Assembly (NCBI RefSeq): GCF_026130175.1 | Contig: NZ_JAIGNI010000055.1 | Location: forward strand, 1 to 39,983 | Source: Lyngbya sp. CCAP 1446/10 | Lineage (GTDB): Bacteria; Cyanobacteriota; Cyanobacteriia; Cyanobacteriales; Microcoleaceae | Reading direction: 5' to 3' | DNA length: 39,983 nt | Translations under genes and position numbers: made by a program | The notes under the pieces: generated by a model | Database searches by the model: none | Told to the model about the DNA's origin: nothing | The model's input: only the letters and a program-made list of their open reading frames with translations | Shown: positions 22,249 through 32,700 of the stretch, piece after piece | Layout of the letters: each line of letters begins with the position of its first letter | Numbering within the stretch: position 1 is the first letter of the stretch

Positions 22249-25116
22249 ATGACTGAATCTGAAGCACAACTAGAACAAAATTTGATCCAACGCTTAACGG
22301 GACTCGGTTACGAACCCGTCACCATCCGCAACGCCGCCGACCTCACCACCAACCTCAAAGCCCAACTCGAAAAACATAACAATACCCAACTTAGCCCCGA
22401 AGAATTTAAACGAGTCCTCAACCACCTCGACAAAGGCAACGTCTTCGATCGCGCCGATCGCCTCCGTGACAGAATGCTCCTCATCCGTGATGATGGCACA
22501 CCCACCTATCTCGAATTTCTCAACACCGAACACTGGTGTCAAAACCAATACCAAGTCACCAACCAGATCGCCCAACAAGGCAAATACAAAAACCGCTACG
22601 ACGTAACTTTATTAATCAACGGCTTGCCCCTTGTTCAAATCGAACTCAAACGCCGAGGACTCGAACTAAAAGAAGCATTCAACCAAATCAACCGCTACCA
22701 ACGCCACTCCTACGGTGCAGACTTCGGACTATTTCAATATGTGCAAATTTTTGTCATCTCCAACGGCGTAAATACTCGCTACTACGCCAACAACCGCAAA
22801 CAAGAATACAAACAAACCTTCTACTGGGCAGACTCACAAAACAACCTCATCACCCAACTCGACGACTTCGCCACCGCCTTTTTGGAGAAATGCCACATCT
22901 CCAAAATGATCTGCAAATACATCGTCCTGCACCAGTCCGACAAAGTGCTGATGGTGCTACGTCCCTACCAATACTACGCCGTCGAAGCCATCATTGAGCG
23001 CGTCAAAACCACGGACAAAAACGGCTATATCTGGCACACCACAGGCTCAGGCAAAACCCTCACCAGCTTCAAAGCCGCCCAAATCCTTACTGCCCTCCCC
23101 AAAGTCCATAAAGTGCTGTTTGTGGTCGATCGCGCCGACCTCGACTACCAAACCAGCAAAGAATTCAACGACTTTAGCGCCGGCTGTGTAGATACAACCG
23201 ATAGCACCACAGAACTCGTCAATCAGATGACAGGCGACAGCAATCTCATTGTCACCACCATCCAAAAACTGAATAACGCCATCCGAAACCCTCGCCATGA
23301 ATCTGTCATGGAACCCCTGCGGAATCAGCGTATCGTTTTTATTTTCGATGAATGTCACCGTTCCCAATTTGGCGAAACCCATAAAAATATTGTCAAATTT
23401 TTCCCCAACGCCCAAATGTTTGGCTTTACTGGCACACCCATCTTCGCCGACAACGCCGCCAGTAATGCCTATGGCAAACGTACCACCAAAGATTTATTCC
23501 AAGAGTGTCTGCATAGATATGTGATCACTAATGCGATCGCCGATGAAAACGTGCTTAAATTCTCCGTTGAATATTGGGGAAAAATCAAACGCAAAGACGG
23601 CAGCCTCATTACCGAACCTAAACTCGATCGCGAATTTTTTGAAAACCCCGATCGCATTTCCCTAATCGTTGATTGGATCGTAGAAAACCATAACCGCAAA
23701 ACCCACAATAAAAAATTCTCCGCCATGCTCTGCGTCAGTAATATTGATAGCTTACTGACCTATTACGAAACCTTTAAAAATAAACAAAAACAGGGTTTAC
23801 ATGACTTGCGAGTCGTGACGATTTTCACCCCCAGCATTAACGAAGACGACGAAGAGGCAAATGGCTTAATCGGCGAACCCGATTTTGATTTAAAAACCAG
23901 CAACAGTTCCCATAGCCGCGACAAACTCGCCGAATTTATCAACGATTACAACGCCCTCTATCAAACCCAACATTCCGTCAGAGACAGCAAAGCCTTCTAC
24001 ACCTACTACAAAGACATCTCCAAGCGGATGAAAGACCGCGATCGGGAAAACGCTCAGGATCAAGAACGTGCCGATATTCTGTTAGTCGTCAATATGTTCC
24101 TCACGGGTTTCGATGTCAAAAAGCTCAATACCCTCTACGTTGATAAAAATCTCCAGTATCACGGACTGATTCAAGCCTATTCCCGCACCAACCGCATTTT
24201 GGGCGAACTCAAATCCCAAGGCAATATTGTCTGCTTCCGTAACCTCAAAGAAAACACCGACCAAGCCGTCCGCCTTTTCTCCGATCCCAATGCCAATGAA
24301 AAGATATTTATTGAACCCTACGAACACTACATTGAAGAGTTTAACAAAGGTGTGGAGGCATTGAGGGCGATCGCCACTATCCCCAACGATGTCAATAAAC
24401 TGATCAGCGAAGACGATCAAGTGGAATTTGTGAAAGCCTTTCGTAATCTCATCCGTTTACTCAACGTCAGTAAATCCTTCACCGAGTTTAATTTTACTGA
24501 CCTGAACATGGACGAACAGACCTTTGACGACTATAAGAGCAAGTATCTCGATATCCACGATCGAACGCGATCGCGCAAAGAGGAAGAAAAAGAATCCATC
24601 ATTGAAGAAGTTGATTTTGAACTAGAACTCATTCAACGCGACGAAATCAACGTTTCCTACATTCTTAAACTCTTAGCAGAACTCCGACAAAATACCAAAA
24701 CTAGCGAGGAAGACTATCAGAAGAGAAAAGAGTCTATTCTCGAACTCGTTGGGCAAGAGGTTCAATTACGCAGTAAACGGGATCTCATTGAAAAATTCAT
24801 TGACGAACAGATGCCCATAATTAAGCCAGAAGAGGCGATCGAAACCGTATTTCAAAACTTCTGGAATCAAGAACGCACGGTCGCCGTGCGCCAACTCTGT
24901 CTCAAGGAAAATCTGAAACTCGAAGCCGTCAACCAAATGATCGCCGACTACAAATTCTCAGGCAAGGAACCGTTACGCGAGACAGTTCTGAATGCCTGTA
25001 ACGAAAAACCCAAACTATTAGAGCGCAAAAAAATCTTCGATCGCGTCGTGTTGCAATTACTCGACATTATCAACAAGTTCGATGATGCTCTTGGCGCATT
25101 TGAAGACGAACAATAA
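22249..25116 (+). CDS. hsdR: Type I restriction-modification endonuclease/translocase subunit HsdR
   Basis: HsdR cleaves unmodified DNA after ATP-driven translocation. It has 955 residues. The N-terminal nuclease domain (HSDR_N) shows NRYDVTLLINGLPLVQIELKRRG (about 115-137), with the D ... E-x-K active site. The SF2 helicase motor follows: motif I HTTGSGKTLTSF (about 264-275), motif II DECHRSQFG (near 367), motif III GFTGTPI, motif VI QAYSRTNR. The C-terminal part (DUF3387-like, about 660-950) is helical and charged. All active-site motifs are intact and the gene is full length, so the system should restrict. Its GC content and codon use differ from the AT-rich hsdS/HEPN-like segment, suggesting a mosaic operon. 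Confidence 0.96.
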   Translation: MTESEAQLEQNLIQRLTGLGYEPVTIRNAADLTTNLKAQLEKHNNTQLSPEEFKRVLNHLDKGNVFDRADRLRDRMLLIRDDGTPTYLEFLNTEHWCQNQYQVTNQIAQQGKYKNRYDVTLLINGLPLVQIELKRRGLELKEAFNQINRYQRHSYGADFGLFQYVQIFVISNGVNTRYYANNRKQEYKQTFYWADSQNNLITQLDDFATAFLEKCHISKMICKYIVLHQSDKVLMVLRPYQYYAVEAIIERVKTTDKNGYIWHTTGSGKTLTSFKAAQILTALPKVHKVLFVVDRADLDYQTSKEFNDFSAGCVDTTDSTTELVNQMTGDSNLIVTTIQKLNNAIRNPRHESVMEPLRNQRIVFIFDECHRSQFGETHKNIVKFFPNAQMFGFTGTPIFADNAASNAYGKRTTKDLFQECLHRYVITNAIADENVLKFSVEYWGKIKRKDGSLITEPKLDREFFENPDRISLIVDWIVENHNRKTHNKKFSAMLCVSNIDSLLTYYETFKNKQKQGLHDLRVVTIFTPSINEDDEEANGLIGEPDFDLKTSNSSHSRDKLAEFINDYNALYQTQHSVRDSKAFYTYYKDISKRMKDRDRENAQDQERADILLVVNMFLTGFDVKKLNTLYVDKNLQYHGLIQAYSRTNRILGELKSQGNIVCFRNLKENTDQAVRLFSDPNANEKIFIEPYEHYIEEFNKGVEALRAIATIPNDVNKLISEDDQVEFVKAFRNLIRLLNVSKSFTEFNFTDLNMDEQTFDDYKSKYLDIHDRTRSRKEEEKESIIEEVDFELELIQRDEINVSYILKLLAELRQNTKTSEEDYQKRKESILELVGQEVQLRSKRDLIEKFIDEQMPIIKPEEAIETVFQNFWNQERTVAVRQLCLKENLKLEAVNQMIADYKFSGKEPLRETVLNACNEKPKLLERKKIFDRVVLQLLDIINKFDDALGAFEDEQ

Positions 25117-25238
25117 AACAACCCTCAAAGCAGGCGATCGCTTCATGTTTTATGATATGTGGTCTAACAAGTCGATAAAACGGACGGACAAGAGATTCTA
25201 GTAGGGATGCCGAAATTATCTGCCACCGCTTATCTTAG

Positions 25239-25293
25239 CCGTTATCTCGTAAACACTGCCTGACCTTGGAGATGGTTCGGAAGCTCGATCGAC
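25239..25293 (+). repeat. 55-bp direct repeat, left copy
   Basis: CCGTTATCTCGTAAACACTG ... CTTGGAGATGGTTCGGAAGC ... TCGATCGA matches 26066-26120 with four mismatches in 55 bp. The pair encloses the small-protein/retropepsin genes (25407-26043). The rest of the 25117-25406 gap shows no gene. Confidence 0.88.
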
Positions 25294-25406
25294 AGCTTGA
25301 CCTACAGAAAATTGGTAGAATCAATAGACACGCTTCGATCGCGCACCCATGCAACAAGCTAGTAGATCCAATCTTTTCGCCAAACCTCAAACGAGGAGAT
25401 TTTAAA

Positions 25407-25628
25407 ATGCCATTGGCTGAACTCAAGTCCCAAATCCAGGAACTCTCAAAAATTGACAAGCTTCGGCTGATGCAGTTTCTGGCAACAGAACTGGTCAAAG
25501 AAGAAGATGCAACAAACTTTTTTGTTGCCGATCGAGAGTATCCGGTCTGGTCGCCTTACAATTGCTCTGAGGCTGCCAATGTTTTAATGAATCTTCTGAC
25601 GACAAAACAACAAGAACAGAATGATTGA
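25407..25628 (+). CDS. Small protein (73 residues) upstream of a retropepsin-like gene
   Basis: The start at 25407 is set by GAGGAG 6-11 nt upstream (ACGAGGAGATTTTAAAATG); longer versions using starts near 25266 have no ribosome binding site. The protein MPLAELKSQIQELSKIDKLR LMQFLATELVKEED is helical in its first half and continues YPVWSPYNCSEAANVLMNLLTTKQQEQND. Such short proteins occur next to retropepsin-like and toxin-antitoxin genes in cyanobacteria. Its end overlaps the next ATG by 8 bp, so the two are coupled. Function is unknown; a chaperone or antitoxin-like partner of the protease-fold protein is possible. Confidence 0.7.
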   Translation: MPLAELKSQIQELSKIDKLRLMQFLATELVKEEDATNFFVADREYPVWSPYNCSEAANVLMNLLTTKQQEQND

Positions 25629-26043
25629 CGCTCAGAGATTTCCCTACAAAATCATTGACAGCAGTCTTGGCATGGTCGATCGAATGCCCTATCTGCCATT
25701 GACACTCAGCCTGAACGGTCAATCCTTGAACGCTGAGGGCTTACTAGATACAGGCGCAAGCGTTAATGTTTTGCCCTACGAGTTAGGGCTACAACTGGGC
25801 TTAGTCTGGGAAAATGAGACACTCTCAATCGTATTGGCTGGGAATTTGGCTCGATTTGAAGCCCGCGCAGTCGTTGTTAATGCGCGAGTTAGTTCATTCC
25901 CAACGCTTAACCTGGCATTTGCCTGGACACAAGCAACCAATGTACCTTTGATTTTGGGGCAAGCTAATTTCTTCTTCGAGTTTGATGTCTGTTTCTTCCG
26001 GGCACGTTCAGAATTTGAAATCCGTCCTAAGCAGAGTGAATAG
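25621..26043 (+). CDS. Retropepsin-like aspartic protease domain protein
   Basis: This 140-residue protein has the single-domain aspartic protease motif GLLDTGASVNVLPYELGLQLG (DTGAS near 43-47) and the later hydrophobic-hydrophobic-Gly motif PLILGQANFF typical of retropepsins, which act as homodimers. The overall pattern (PLTLSLNGQSLNAEGLLDTGAS ... IVLAGNLARFEARAVVVNARV ... LILGQANFFFEFDVCFF) fits the bacterial retropepsin-like family seen as free-standing genes in cyanobacteria. It is coupled to a 73-residue upstream gene, and both are bounded by 55-bp direct repeats. The substrate is unknown. Confidence 0.82.
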   Translation: MIDAQRFPYKIIDSSLGMVDRMPYLPLTLSLNGQSLNAEGLLDTGASVNVLPYELGLQLGLVWENETLSIVLAGNLARFEARAVVVNARVSSFPTLNLAFAWTQATNVPLILGQANFFFEFDVCFFRARSEFEIRPKQSE

Positions 26044-26065
26044 AAATGAAGACACTCCAACTATA

Positions 26066-26120
26066 CCGTTATCTCGTAAACGCTGCCTCACCTTGGAGAT
26101 GGTTCGGAATCTCGATCGAG
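26066..26120 (+). repeat. 55-bp direct repeat, right copy
   Basis: CCGTTATCTCGTAAACGCTG ... CTTGGAGATGGTTCGGAATC ... TCGATCGAG is the partner of 25239-25293. It starts 23 bp after the retropepsin stop. A short open frame (26046-26126, 26 codons) runs through it but is not conserved in the left copy, so I do not call it a gene. Confidence 0.88.
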
Positions 26121-26190
26121 AATTAAGGATTCCGTAGGAGACTGCGATCGAGCTTTATCCTGCGAAAAAACTTAGAAACCTGAAGGCGAA

Positions 26191-26216
26191 GAAAAACCCG
26201 CCCTAAAAGGACGGGA
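26191..26216 (-). terminator. Rho-independent terminator downstream of nadK
   Basis: On the minus strand, CCCGTCCT TTT AGGGCGGG is followed by TTTTTC: an 8-bp GC-rich stem with one mismatch and a U-tract. It lies 40 bp after the nadK stop, ending the petM-ycf39-nadK strand. Confidence 0.8.
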
Positions 26217-26256
26217 CTTGAGCCATCCGCTACACTCCGCTAACTACCAACAACTA

Positions 26257-27174
26257 TTAAGGCAATTCAACGGAATTCGGTTTAGCAATGTGAGGCAAAC
26301 CCCAGCCTAATTTTTCCCGCAAAATGTGGAAAAACTCAAAGGATTGTATCCGAACAAAACGCGCTGGGTAGGGCGATCGCTCCACTTGCACCCAATCCTC
26401 CGGCAAAACATAACATCCGCCGTTCCCATCTACCACCATTACCAGGCGATTCGGACTCGCCGGCAAAATTTTGACCGGTTCGGTGTTGGAAAACACCAAA
26501 GCCCGCGAAGCCATCGAATGGGGGCAAATAGGGATCAATTGTAGCACCGGTATTCCGGGAACAATTACAGGCCCGCCGGCAGAAAGGGCGTAAGCCGTCG
26601 ATCCTGTCGGAGTCGAGATAATTACTCCATCTGCGGCAATGTCAATAGAGGCGTGATTCCCGATCGCGACTTCAAAATGACACATACAAGTCAGCGGTTC
26701 GCGGTGCAGCACCATTTCATTGAGACAAAGCGCTTCCCAAAGGCAGTCATTTTCTCGAAACAGCCGCACGGCCAGCATTGACCTTTCTTCTATTTCGTAT
26801 TCTCCAGCGATCACTTTTTCCAAAGCTTGCGGGAGCAAGTTCAGATAAGTTTCTGTTAAAAAGCCCATATGACCAGTATTGACAGTCAGCAGTGGCACTC
26901 CGATGGGAGCAACTTGGCGAAACGCAGACAGCACCGTACCGTCGCCACCCAAAACCACTGCAAACTCCATGTCGCTATCAAAACCGGGAGGGACAAGTTG
27001 ATCGATCGGAGTGTGGCACATGGGGCGATCGGGGCTAGAATAGCCCAAAATTCCCCCGGCACCGGAAACCGCGCAGACCTCCCAGCCGCGGGCAGTCAGC
27101 TTGTCTTTCAACTCTTCAGCGATGCGACAAGAGACTGGTTTAACGTCGTTGTATATAATTCCAGCTTTCGGCAC
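26257..27174 (-). CDS. nadK: NAD kinase
   Basis: NAD kinase phosphorylates NAD+ to NADP+, the supplier of photosynthetic NADP. The 305-residue protein contains the [14 protein letters not shown] motif (about 77-90), [10 protein letters not shown], the NE/D-binding segment [13 protein letters not shown], and [26 protein letters not shown], all diagnostic. The N-terminus [22 protein letters not shown] is typical for the cyanobacterial ppnK2-like form. It begins 1 bp after the ycf39 stop, so both are surely co-transcribed. A terminator follows. Cyanobacteria usually have two NAD kinases; I cannot tell which this is with certainty. Confidence 0.95.
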   Translation of the reverse strand: MPKAGIIYNDVKPVSCRIAEELKDKLTARGWEVCAVSGAGGILGYSSPDRPMCHTPIDQLVPPGFDSDMEFAVVLGGDGTVLSAFRQVAPIGVPLLTVNTGHMGFLTETYLNLLPQALEKVIAGEYEIEERSMLAVRLFRENDCLWEALCLNEMVLHREPLTCMCHFEVAIGNHASIDIAADGVIISTPTGSTAYALSAGGPVIVPGIPVLQLIPICPHSMASRALVFSNTEPVKILPASPNRLVMVVDGNGGCYVLPEDWVQVERSPYPARFVRIQSFEFFHILREKLGWGLPHIAKPNSVELP

Positions 27175-27175
27175 T

Positions 27176-28153
27176 TTAAAATGTAAAGGGCATTTTTTGT
27201 TTACTCCGTTTTTTAGTCTTAAGCTGCTCGTACTCTATTTCCTTGAGCTTCTTCATAATCAGATTAAAGTATTCTTCCAGATAAGACTCCAAAGTAGTAG
27301 TTTCTTTGGGGTCGATTCCGAAGACGCTGTAAACTTCATCCATCGGAGCTTTCAAGGGTTTTCCGGCTGCTAAAACTTCTGAAAAAGCCAATCTGTCAGC
27401 TACGTTCCAACTCCACTGAAAGAACTTAGCAAGTTGACGGGTGGCCTGCAACAAGGCATCTGGGGTGCGCGTGATTTTAGCTTGCTTCCCAGAAAGCCGC
27501 TCGCACAACCGCACGATTTCTTCAGCATCCCAAGCTCGATTTCCCACTACCGGAAAGGTTTTATTGACGGTTTCGGGAACCGAAAGCGCCCGGACGGCAA
27601 ACTTCGCAACGTCCTGAGTGTTCATATAAGCAAGGGCTGACGGCTTGTTGGGCAGCCAGACTGCCTGATTGTCCAAAATCGGCATTGCGTACAGGTTCAC
27701 CAGTCCTTGCAAAAATCCGCAAGGTCTCAAGATTGTGTAATCTAGACCGGATTCTGCTAAGAAAAGCTCGGTACAGCGCTTGATTTCCAACAAGGGAACT
27801 TGCGGATATTTCTCGGCATCGAGAAAAGAAAAGAATATGTAACGCTTGATGCCTGCTGCTGCTGCTGCTTGGATTAGCGATACTTTTCCGTCCCAGTCTA
27901 CTCTTTTGATGCTGACAGAATCTGCCGCGCTGGCTGTTGCTGCATCGATGATAGCAGTGACGCCTTCTAGTGCAGGAATCAAGCTGTCGGGCTGACAAAG
28001 GTTCCCCGGTACGAGTTCAGCGCCCCATTCTTTCAAAAATGCAGCTTTTCTGTAATTTCTGACTAAACAGCGCACCTGGTAGCCCTCGTCTAGGGCGCGG
28101 CGGGCTATTTGGCGGCCGAGGGTGCCTGTGGCTCCTACAATCAATAAAGTCAT
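27176..28153 (-). CDS. ycf39: Ycf39/HCF244-type atypical SDR protein, photosystem II assembly
   Basis: Ycf39 is an NmrA-like atypical short-chain dehydrogenase that, in cyanobacteria and chloroplasts, helps deliver chlorophyll to newly made D1 and early photosystem II assembly complexes. The 325-residue protein has the dinucleotide-binding motif [19 protein letters not shown] at the N-terminus, [43 protein letters not shown] and the C-terminal tail typical of the family. It sits between petM and nadK on the minus strand, and its stop is directly adjacent to the nadK start. The long charged C-terminal end ([20 protein letters not shown]) may be membrane-associating. Confidence 0.92.
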   Translation of the reverse strand: MTLLIVGATGTLGRQIARRALDEGYQVRCLVRNYRKAAFLKEWGAELVPGNLCQPDSLIPALEGVTAIIDAATASAADSVSIKRVDWDGKVSLIQAAAAAGIKRYIFFSFLDAEKYPQVPLLEIKRCTELFLAESGLDYTILRPCGFLQGLVNLYAMPILDNQAVWLPNKPSALAYMNTQDVAKFAVRALSVPETVNKTFPVVGNRAWDAEEIVRLCERLSGKQAKITRTPDALLQATRQLAKFFQWSWNVADRLAFSEVLAAGKPLKAPMDEVYSVFGIDPKETTTLESYLEEYFNLIMKKLKEIEYEQLKTKKRSKQKMPFTF

Positions 28154-28349
28154 CTAGGGATTAATTTATGAATCTTAAACTTTCTATAAGATAGTATCAG
28201 GTTTTCGTTATGTTTTTTATAAAAACTTAACAAAAGCCTGATTTTTTCTCATTTTGGACTTGAAAGCTTCGGCAGCAGGCTGGCTCTGGGTGGCAGGCAG
28301 AAGCTAGAAGGCTTAACTTAGAAGACTTCTGAATGATTGTTACAAAAAC

Positions 28350-28454
28350 TTATTCTTCGCCGCCTTGCAGTTTGAGCAGGAGGAAGCCTCCGCCTATACC
28401 CACGAAAATTAGGGAAAAGGACAAAAAGGCTGCATTGAAAATTTCAGGATTCAT
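28350..28454 (-). CDS. petM: Cytochrome b6f complex subunit PetM
   Basis: This 34-codon gene encodes MNPEIFNAAFLSFSLIFVGI and GGGFLLLKLQGGEE, stop TAA. It is a single-membrane-span protein matching PetM (cytochrome b6f subunit 7) in length, N-terminal E-x2-NAA-LSF, GxxxG-rich helix and LLLK-QG-EE ending. PetM is a small peripheral helix of the b6f complex in thylakoids. It lies about 200 bp upstream of ycf39 on the same strand and divergent from pdxA. It is too short for most gene finders. The Gly-rich second half of the helix is a little unusual. Confidence 0.92.
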   Translation of the reverse strand: MNPEIFNAAFLSFSLIFVGIGGGFLLLKLQGGEE

Positions 28455-28579
28455 GGTTTTATATGTCTAATTGGGCGATCGCATTAGATAAAGATAATAA
28501 TATAATTTGGGGCAACCAGCTACATGAATGCTAAAATCTCACTGCTGAAATTGCTGTATTTTTTGGGGAGAAAACTGCC

Positions 28580-29626
28580 TTGAGTCTCGATCGGGAATCA
28601 AAACTAGCTGTAACTCTGGGAGATCCGGCGGGAATAGGCCCGGAAGTGATCCTCAAAGCCTTGGCAGATCCGGCTGCTGCTTTGATGGTGACGGTTTTCG
28701 GTTCTAGGATGATTTTGCAGGAAACTTACGATCGGTTGCGATCGATCGATCCAGCAACCGCAGCGGCAAATCCCGAAACATTAAACATTATTGATATCGA
28801 ACCAGACAGCAAGTGGGGTGAAATTGTCCCCGGTGTCGGGAATGCGGCTAGTGGGGCGGCTAGCTTTGCGTACATGGAAAGCGCGATCGCCCGTACCCTT
28901 GCCGGCGAATTCTCGGCCATTGTCACCGGCCCAATTTCCAAAACTTGCTGGCAAGCGGCCGGTTACAATTATCCTGGACAAACAGAACTCCTCGCAGAAA
29001 GGGCTTCATCGCAGCGGTTCGGAATGCTGTTTGCCGCCACATCTCCTCACAGCGGTTGGACGCTGGTAACTTTACTCGCTACCACACATATTTCCCTGCG
29101 TCAAGTACCGAATGCTTTGACTCCAGAATTGCTCAGCGAAAAACTAGAATTGCTGATAGACTGTTTGCGGGAAGATTTTGGGATCGAAAGACCGAAAATT
29201 GCGATTTCTGGCTTAAACCCTCACAGTGGGGAAAATGGCAAACTGGGAAATGAAGAGCAAGATTGGATGATACCGTGGTTGGAAACGCAGCGCGATCGTT
29301 TTCCTCAAGTGCGGTTAGACGGGCCAGTCCCCCCGGATACCATGTGGGTAAAACCAGCTAAAGTTTGGTACGGCTTAGCCAAAGAAGCTCACGACGGTTA
29401 CTTGGCAATGTATCACGACCAAGGCTTGATTCCAGTCAAATTGATGGCTTTCGACAAAGCAGTCAACACTACAATTGGCTTACCCTTTGTCCGCACATCT
29501 CCCGATCACGGCACAGCTTTTGATATTGTAGGTCAAGGAATTGCCGATGCCTCCAGCATGACAGCAGCATTGCAGTTGGCTGCCCAGTTGGCTAGTCGCA
29601 GAGTAGCAGCTAAAATAGGGCAATAG
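28580..29626 (+). CDS. pdxA: 4-hydroxythreonine-4-phosphate dehydrogenase PdxA
   Basis: PdxA oxidises 4-hydroxythreonine 4-phosphate in pyridoxal phosphate synthesis. The 348-residue protein includes the N-terminal [18 protein letters not shown], the central ATGPISK region ([28 protein letters not shown]), [25 protein letters not shown], and metal-ligand segments [12 protein letters not shown] and [15 protein letters not shown]. The likely start is TTG at 28580 (TTGAGTCTCGAT). Upstream lies petM in the opposite direction; the 125-bp interval should hold both promoters. It is followed 105 bp later by the large OmpA-domain gene. Confidence 0.95.
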   Translation: MSLDRESKLAVTLGDPAGIGPEVILKALADPAAALMVTVFGSRMILQETYDRLRSIDPATAAANPETLNIIDIEPDSKWGEIVPGVGNAASGAASFAYMESAIARTLAGEFSAIVTGPISKTCWQAAGYNYPGQTELLAERASSQRFGMLFAATSPHSGWTLVTLLATTHISLRQVPNALTPELLSEKLELLIDCLREDFGIERPKIAISGLNPHSGENGKLGNEEQDWMIPWLETQRDRFPQVRLDGPVPPDTMWVKPAKVWYGLAKEAHDGYLAMYHDQGLIPVKLMAFDKAVNTTIGLPFVRTSPDHGTAFDIVGQGIADASSMTAALQLAAQLASRRVAAKIGQ

Positions 29627-29731
29627 CTTTAGTACGTCTGACACTGCGCAAAATTGTGTTCGCTGGCGCGAGGCGGCAAGCAAGCTGGTTATTTTAGTCG
29701 ATCGGTTAAAATCAGATTTTGGTAGCACAGT

Positions 29732-32700
29732 ATGGCAGCATCTAATGATAATTCAAGCAAAATATATCAGTCAAAAACAGAAGTGTCAGAGGCACCTGTG
29801 GCAAGTTCTAAAGCTGGAGATCAACTTCAGGAATTGCTAATCATACTGACTGAAATACAGTTACTTAAGCAATTTAAAAAAGAACCTATCGAACTGAAGT
29901 TACCGCCCTCTGAAAAGTCGGCAGAGCGACTTGAGGAAGAAGAAAACCGGCGCAACCAATTGTCTTTTCTGATCGAATCACCTGCTGTTGTGCCGGAAGT
30001 GTTGAATAATCATGAAGAGATACCATCTGAAAGACTACCAAAAAATAATCAGGCAGCAGATTTATCTAGAATCGCGAATGTAGCCAACAATTATCGACCG
30101 TCGGAGGAAGAATTAGAACAAGCAGTGGAGGAGTTTAAGCGGTTGCAGCAACTGCTGTTTGAAAGGGATTTGCCAGAATTTTATAGTAATATTTTCAGCG
30201 TCGAAGAAAGGTTGGAAAATTTTGAGAACCTCATGTCTGAACCGAAAGAATTGATAAATTTATTAAAGCCGTTAATCCCTGAGTTGGTAACAGAGGAGTT
30301 AGAGCGGTTGAAGTCTGAATTAAACAACGCGATCGAACTCGCCAGCAACGATAAAATGAATCGCCTGGAATTTCAGGCAAAATTAGCGGATTTGGAAAAT
30401 CAAATTGCTAACTTCAACCACCAGCAACTGCCGAATCCTGAACAGTTAATCAAACGGCTGATGCCGTTAGTGGGCGAGATGCTCAACCGCAAGGTAGAAG
30501 AGTCTAAATTAGAGGTAGCAGCGGCGATCGCACCGACAATCAATCAAGTAATTGATAATCAAAACGGACTGGAAAAACAAGTAGTAATAATTGAAGATAA
30601 ATTTGCGAATATTCAGCAGCGTTCCCAGCAGCAACCAGAAGATTTAATCAAGCATCTAGTGCCGATAGTTAGCGACTTGCTGAACCGCAAAATTAGTGAA
30701 TTAAAGTTAGAAGTTATAGCAACTGTCGCCCCTTCAGTACAGGTAAGAATAGCTTGGGTAGAAATAGAAGAAAAAGTATTGAGCATCATTGAGGGCCGGC
30801 TGGCTACGCAACAGTCGCCAATTCAGAAGCCTGAAGAGATCATGGCGATGTTGATGCCGGCAATCACTGATTTGCTGAACCGGAAAATCGATGAATCAAA
30901 ATTAGAGGTAGCTGCGGCGATCGAACCTTTGATAGAATCAGCAATGCTGCAAAGAGAAGTTCCAGGAAAATTGAGCGATGTAGAAAGTAGACTAAATAAT
31001 CTGCACCGACAGCAAAAGTCTCAGCCGGAAGAAATTATGGCACGGTTGATGCCGTTAATGATTGAGTCGCTGAATCGCAAAATCGACGAGACAAAGTTCG
31101 AGGTGAGAGAGGCGATCGCACCTGCTGTCAATACTGCTATTCAAAACAGCGGTATTGCAGCACAAATATTGCAAAATGAAAATAAGATTGTCGAAGTTCA
31201 GCAGCAAGTTTTAGCTGAGATAGAAGGGTTGATGGGCAGAATCATGCCTGCGATCGTAGAAATGCTGTCTGGAAGCATTCGGGAAGCAAAGTTAGAGATA
31301 GAATCTGCGATCGCCCCGGCTGTCGATGCGATAATTCAGAATAAAAGGATTGATGAAAGACTGGGGAATATCGAACAAAAGATTGTGGCGATCGAACACC
31401 GGATTTATCAATCGACAGACTTGTTTACAGATTTACTAAAACCTTTGATTGACGAGCTGATGGTTAGCCATCACACCCAACTGCAAAAATCGGTGATCCA
31501 ATCTATTTTACCATTATTAGATGAAGCGGTAGGTTATAATTACAATCTCAACGTTAAAGTAGAGGATCTCGATCGCAAAATAACTGATGCGGAATGGGGA
31601 GGCGATCGGGAAGAATTAGTGGCGAAAATTAAAATGATTTTCCCCCAAATGATGCTCCAAACAATTAATGAGTCAAGACAATTATTTGCCGAAACCATAG
31701 CTCCGATAATTGATGAAGTAATTAATATCAAAACCCGAGAAAACAGGCAGTCGATGGGATTAGCCATAGCGGCGTCTCTTCCTGTGGGAATCAGCAACAG
31801 AATCAGTGAATCGCCCGATGAAATTGCAATGGCGATCGCACCAGAAATTGCCTCTGCCATCAGACAGCAAATTGTTCTCAAACAAGAAGCCATGTCAGAT
31901 GCACTCTATCCGATCATTGGCAGCACAATTTTAAAATATATAGCCGAGACGATGCGGGATATTAACGAAAAAATCGAAAAATCGTTAAGCCCAGAGGGAA
32001 TCACTCGCAAAATTAAAGCCAAATTGCAGGGAATTTCTGAAGCTGAATTGCTGATGAAAGAAACAACACCATTGACTGTTAAAGCTGTATTTTTAATCCA
32101 AGCAGCATCAGGCTTAGTAATTTCGGCAGTGCAGCCGTCTGCAAGCGAAGAGCTAGAATCAGAAATGATATCGGGGATGCTGACTGCTATTCGCTCTTTT
32201 GTCAACGACTGTATATCTCAATCGGGAAATTTTGCAGAGATTGATGCCATAGAATACGGGACATCTTCGATCGTATTGGAAGTAGCCGGTTCGTGTTATT
32301 TAGCAGTAGTTATCGAAGGAGGAACTCGCCAGTGGTTTAAGTACAAAATGCGAGCGATATTCAAAAATATTGTTCAAGAATACGGGGATAAAATTCAGGC
32401 ATTTAACGGAGATCCAACCTGTGTACCTCCTGAAGTAAAATTGAATTTGCAAAAGTTAATCGATACAGAGGTAAAAGTTAAATCTGCTAAAATTCCAATT
32501 TTACCAATAATCGGTTTGGCAGCGTTAGGTTTAATTGGCGTACCTTGGGGTATTCATCAATACCGCAGCTCAATTGCAGCGACTTTAGAAGCAGATACAA
32601 ATTTAGCTTTACAATCTGTTCCAGAGTTATCGGTTTATCGCCTTGTGGCAGATGTCAAAGATCAAGTATTGGAGATTTCGGGACGAGTGCCGAATCAAAA

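Noticed and set aside
22536..22997. A 153-codon frame inside hsdR in another frame
   Set aside because: Very Pro/Arg/Gln-rich shadow of the HsdR nuclease domain.
25235..25498. Minus-strand 87-codon frame over the direct repeat and small-protein gene
   Set aside because: It is antisense to the better supported small gene with a good ribosome binding site.
14351..26120. A prophage or integrative element
   Set aside because: I see no integrase, transposase, phage structural gene or tRNA-derived attachment site; only direct repeats of different sequence around individual cassettes.
26046..26126. 26-codon frame MKTLQLYRYLVNAASPWRWF... in the right 55-bp repeat
   Set aside because: The matching left repeat has an in-frame stop, so the frame is not conserved.
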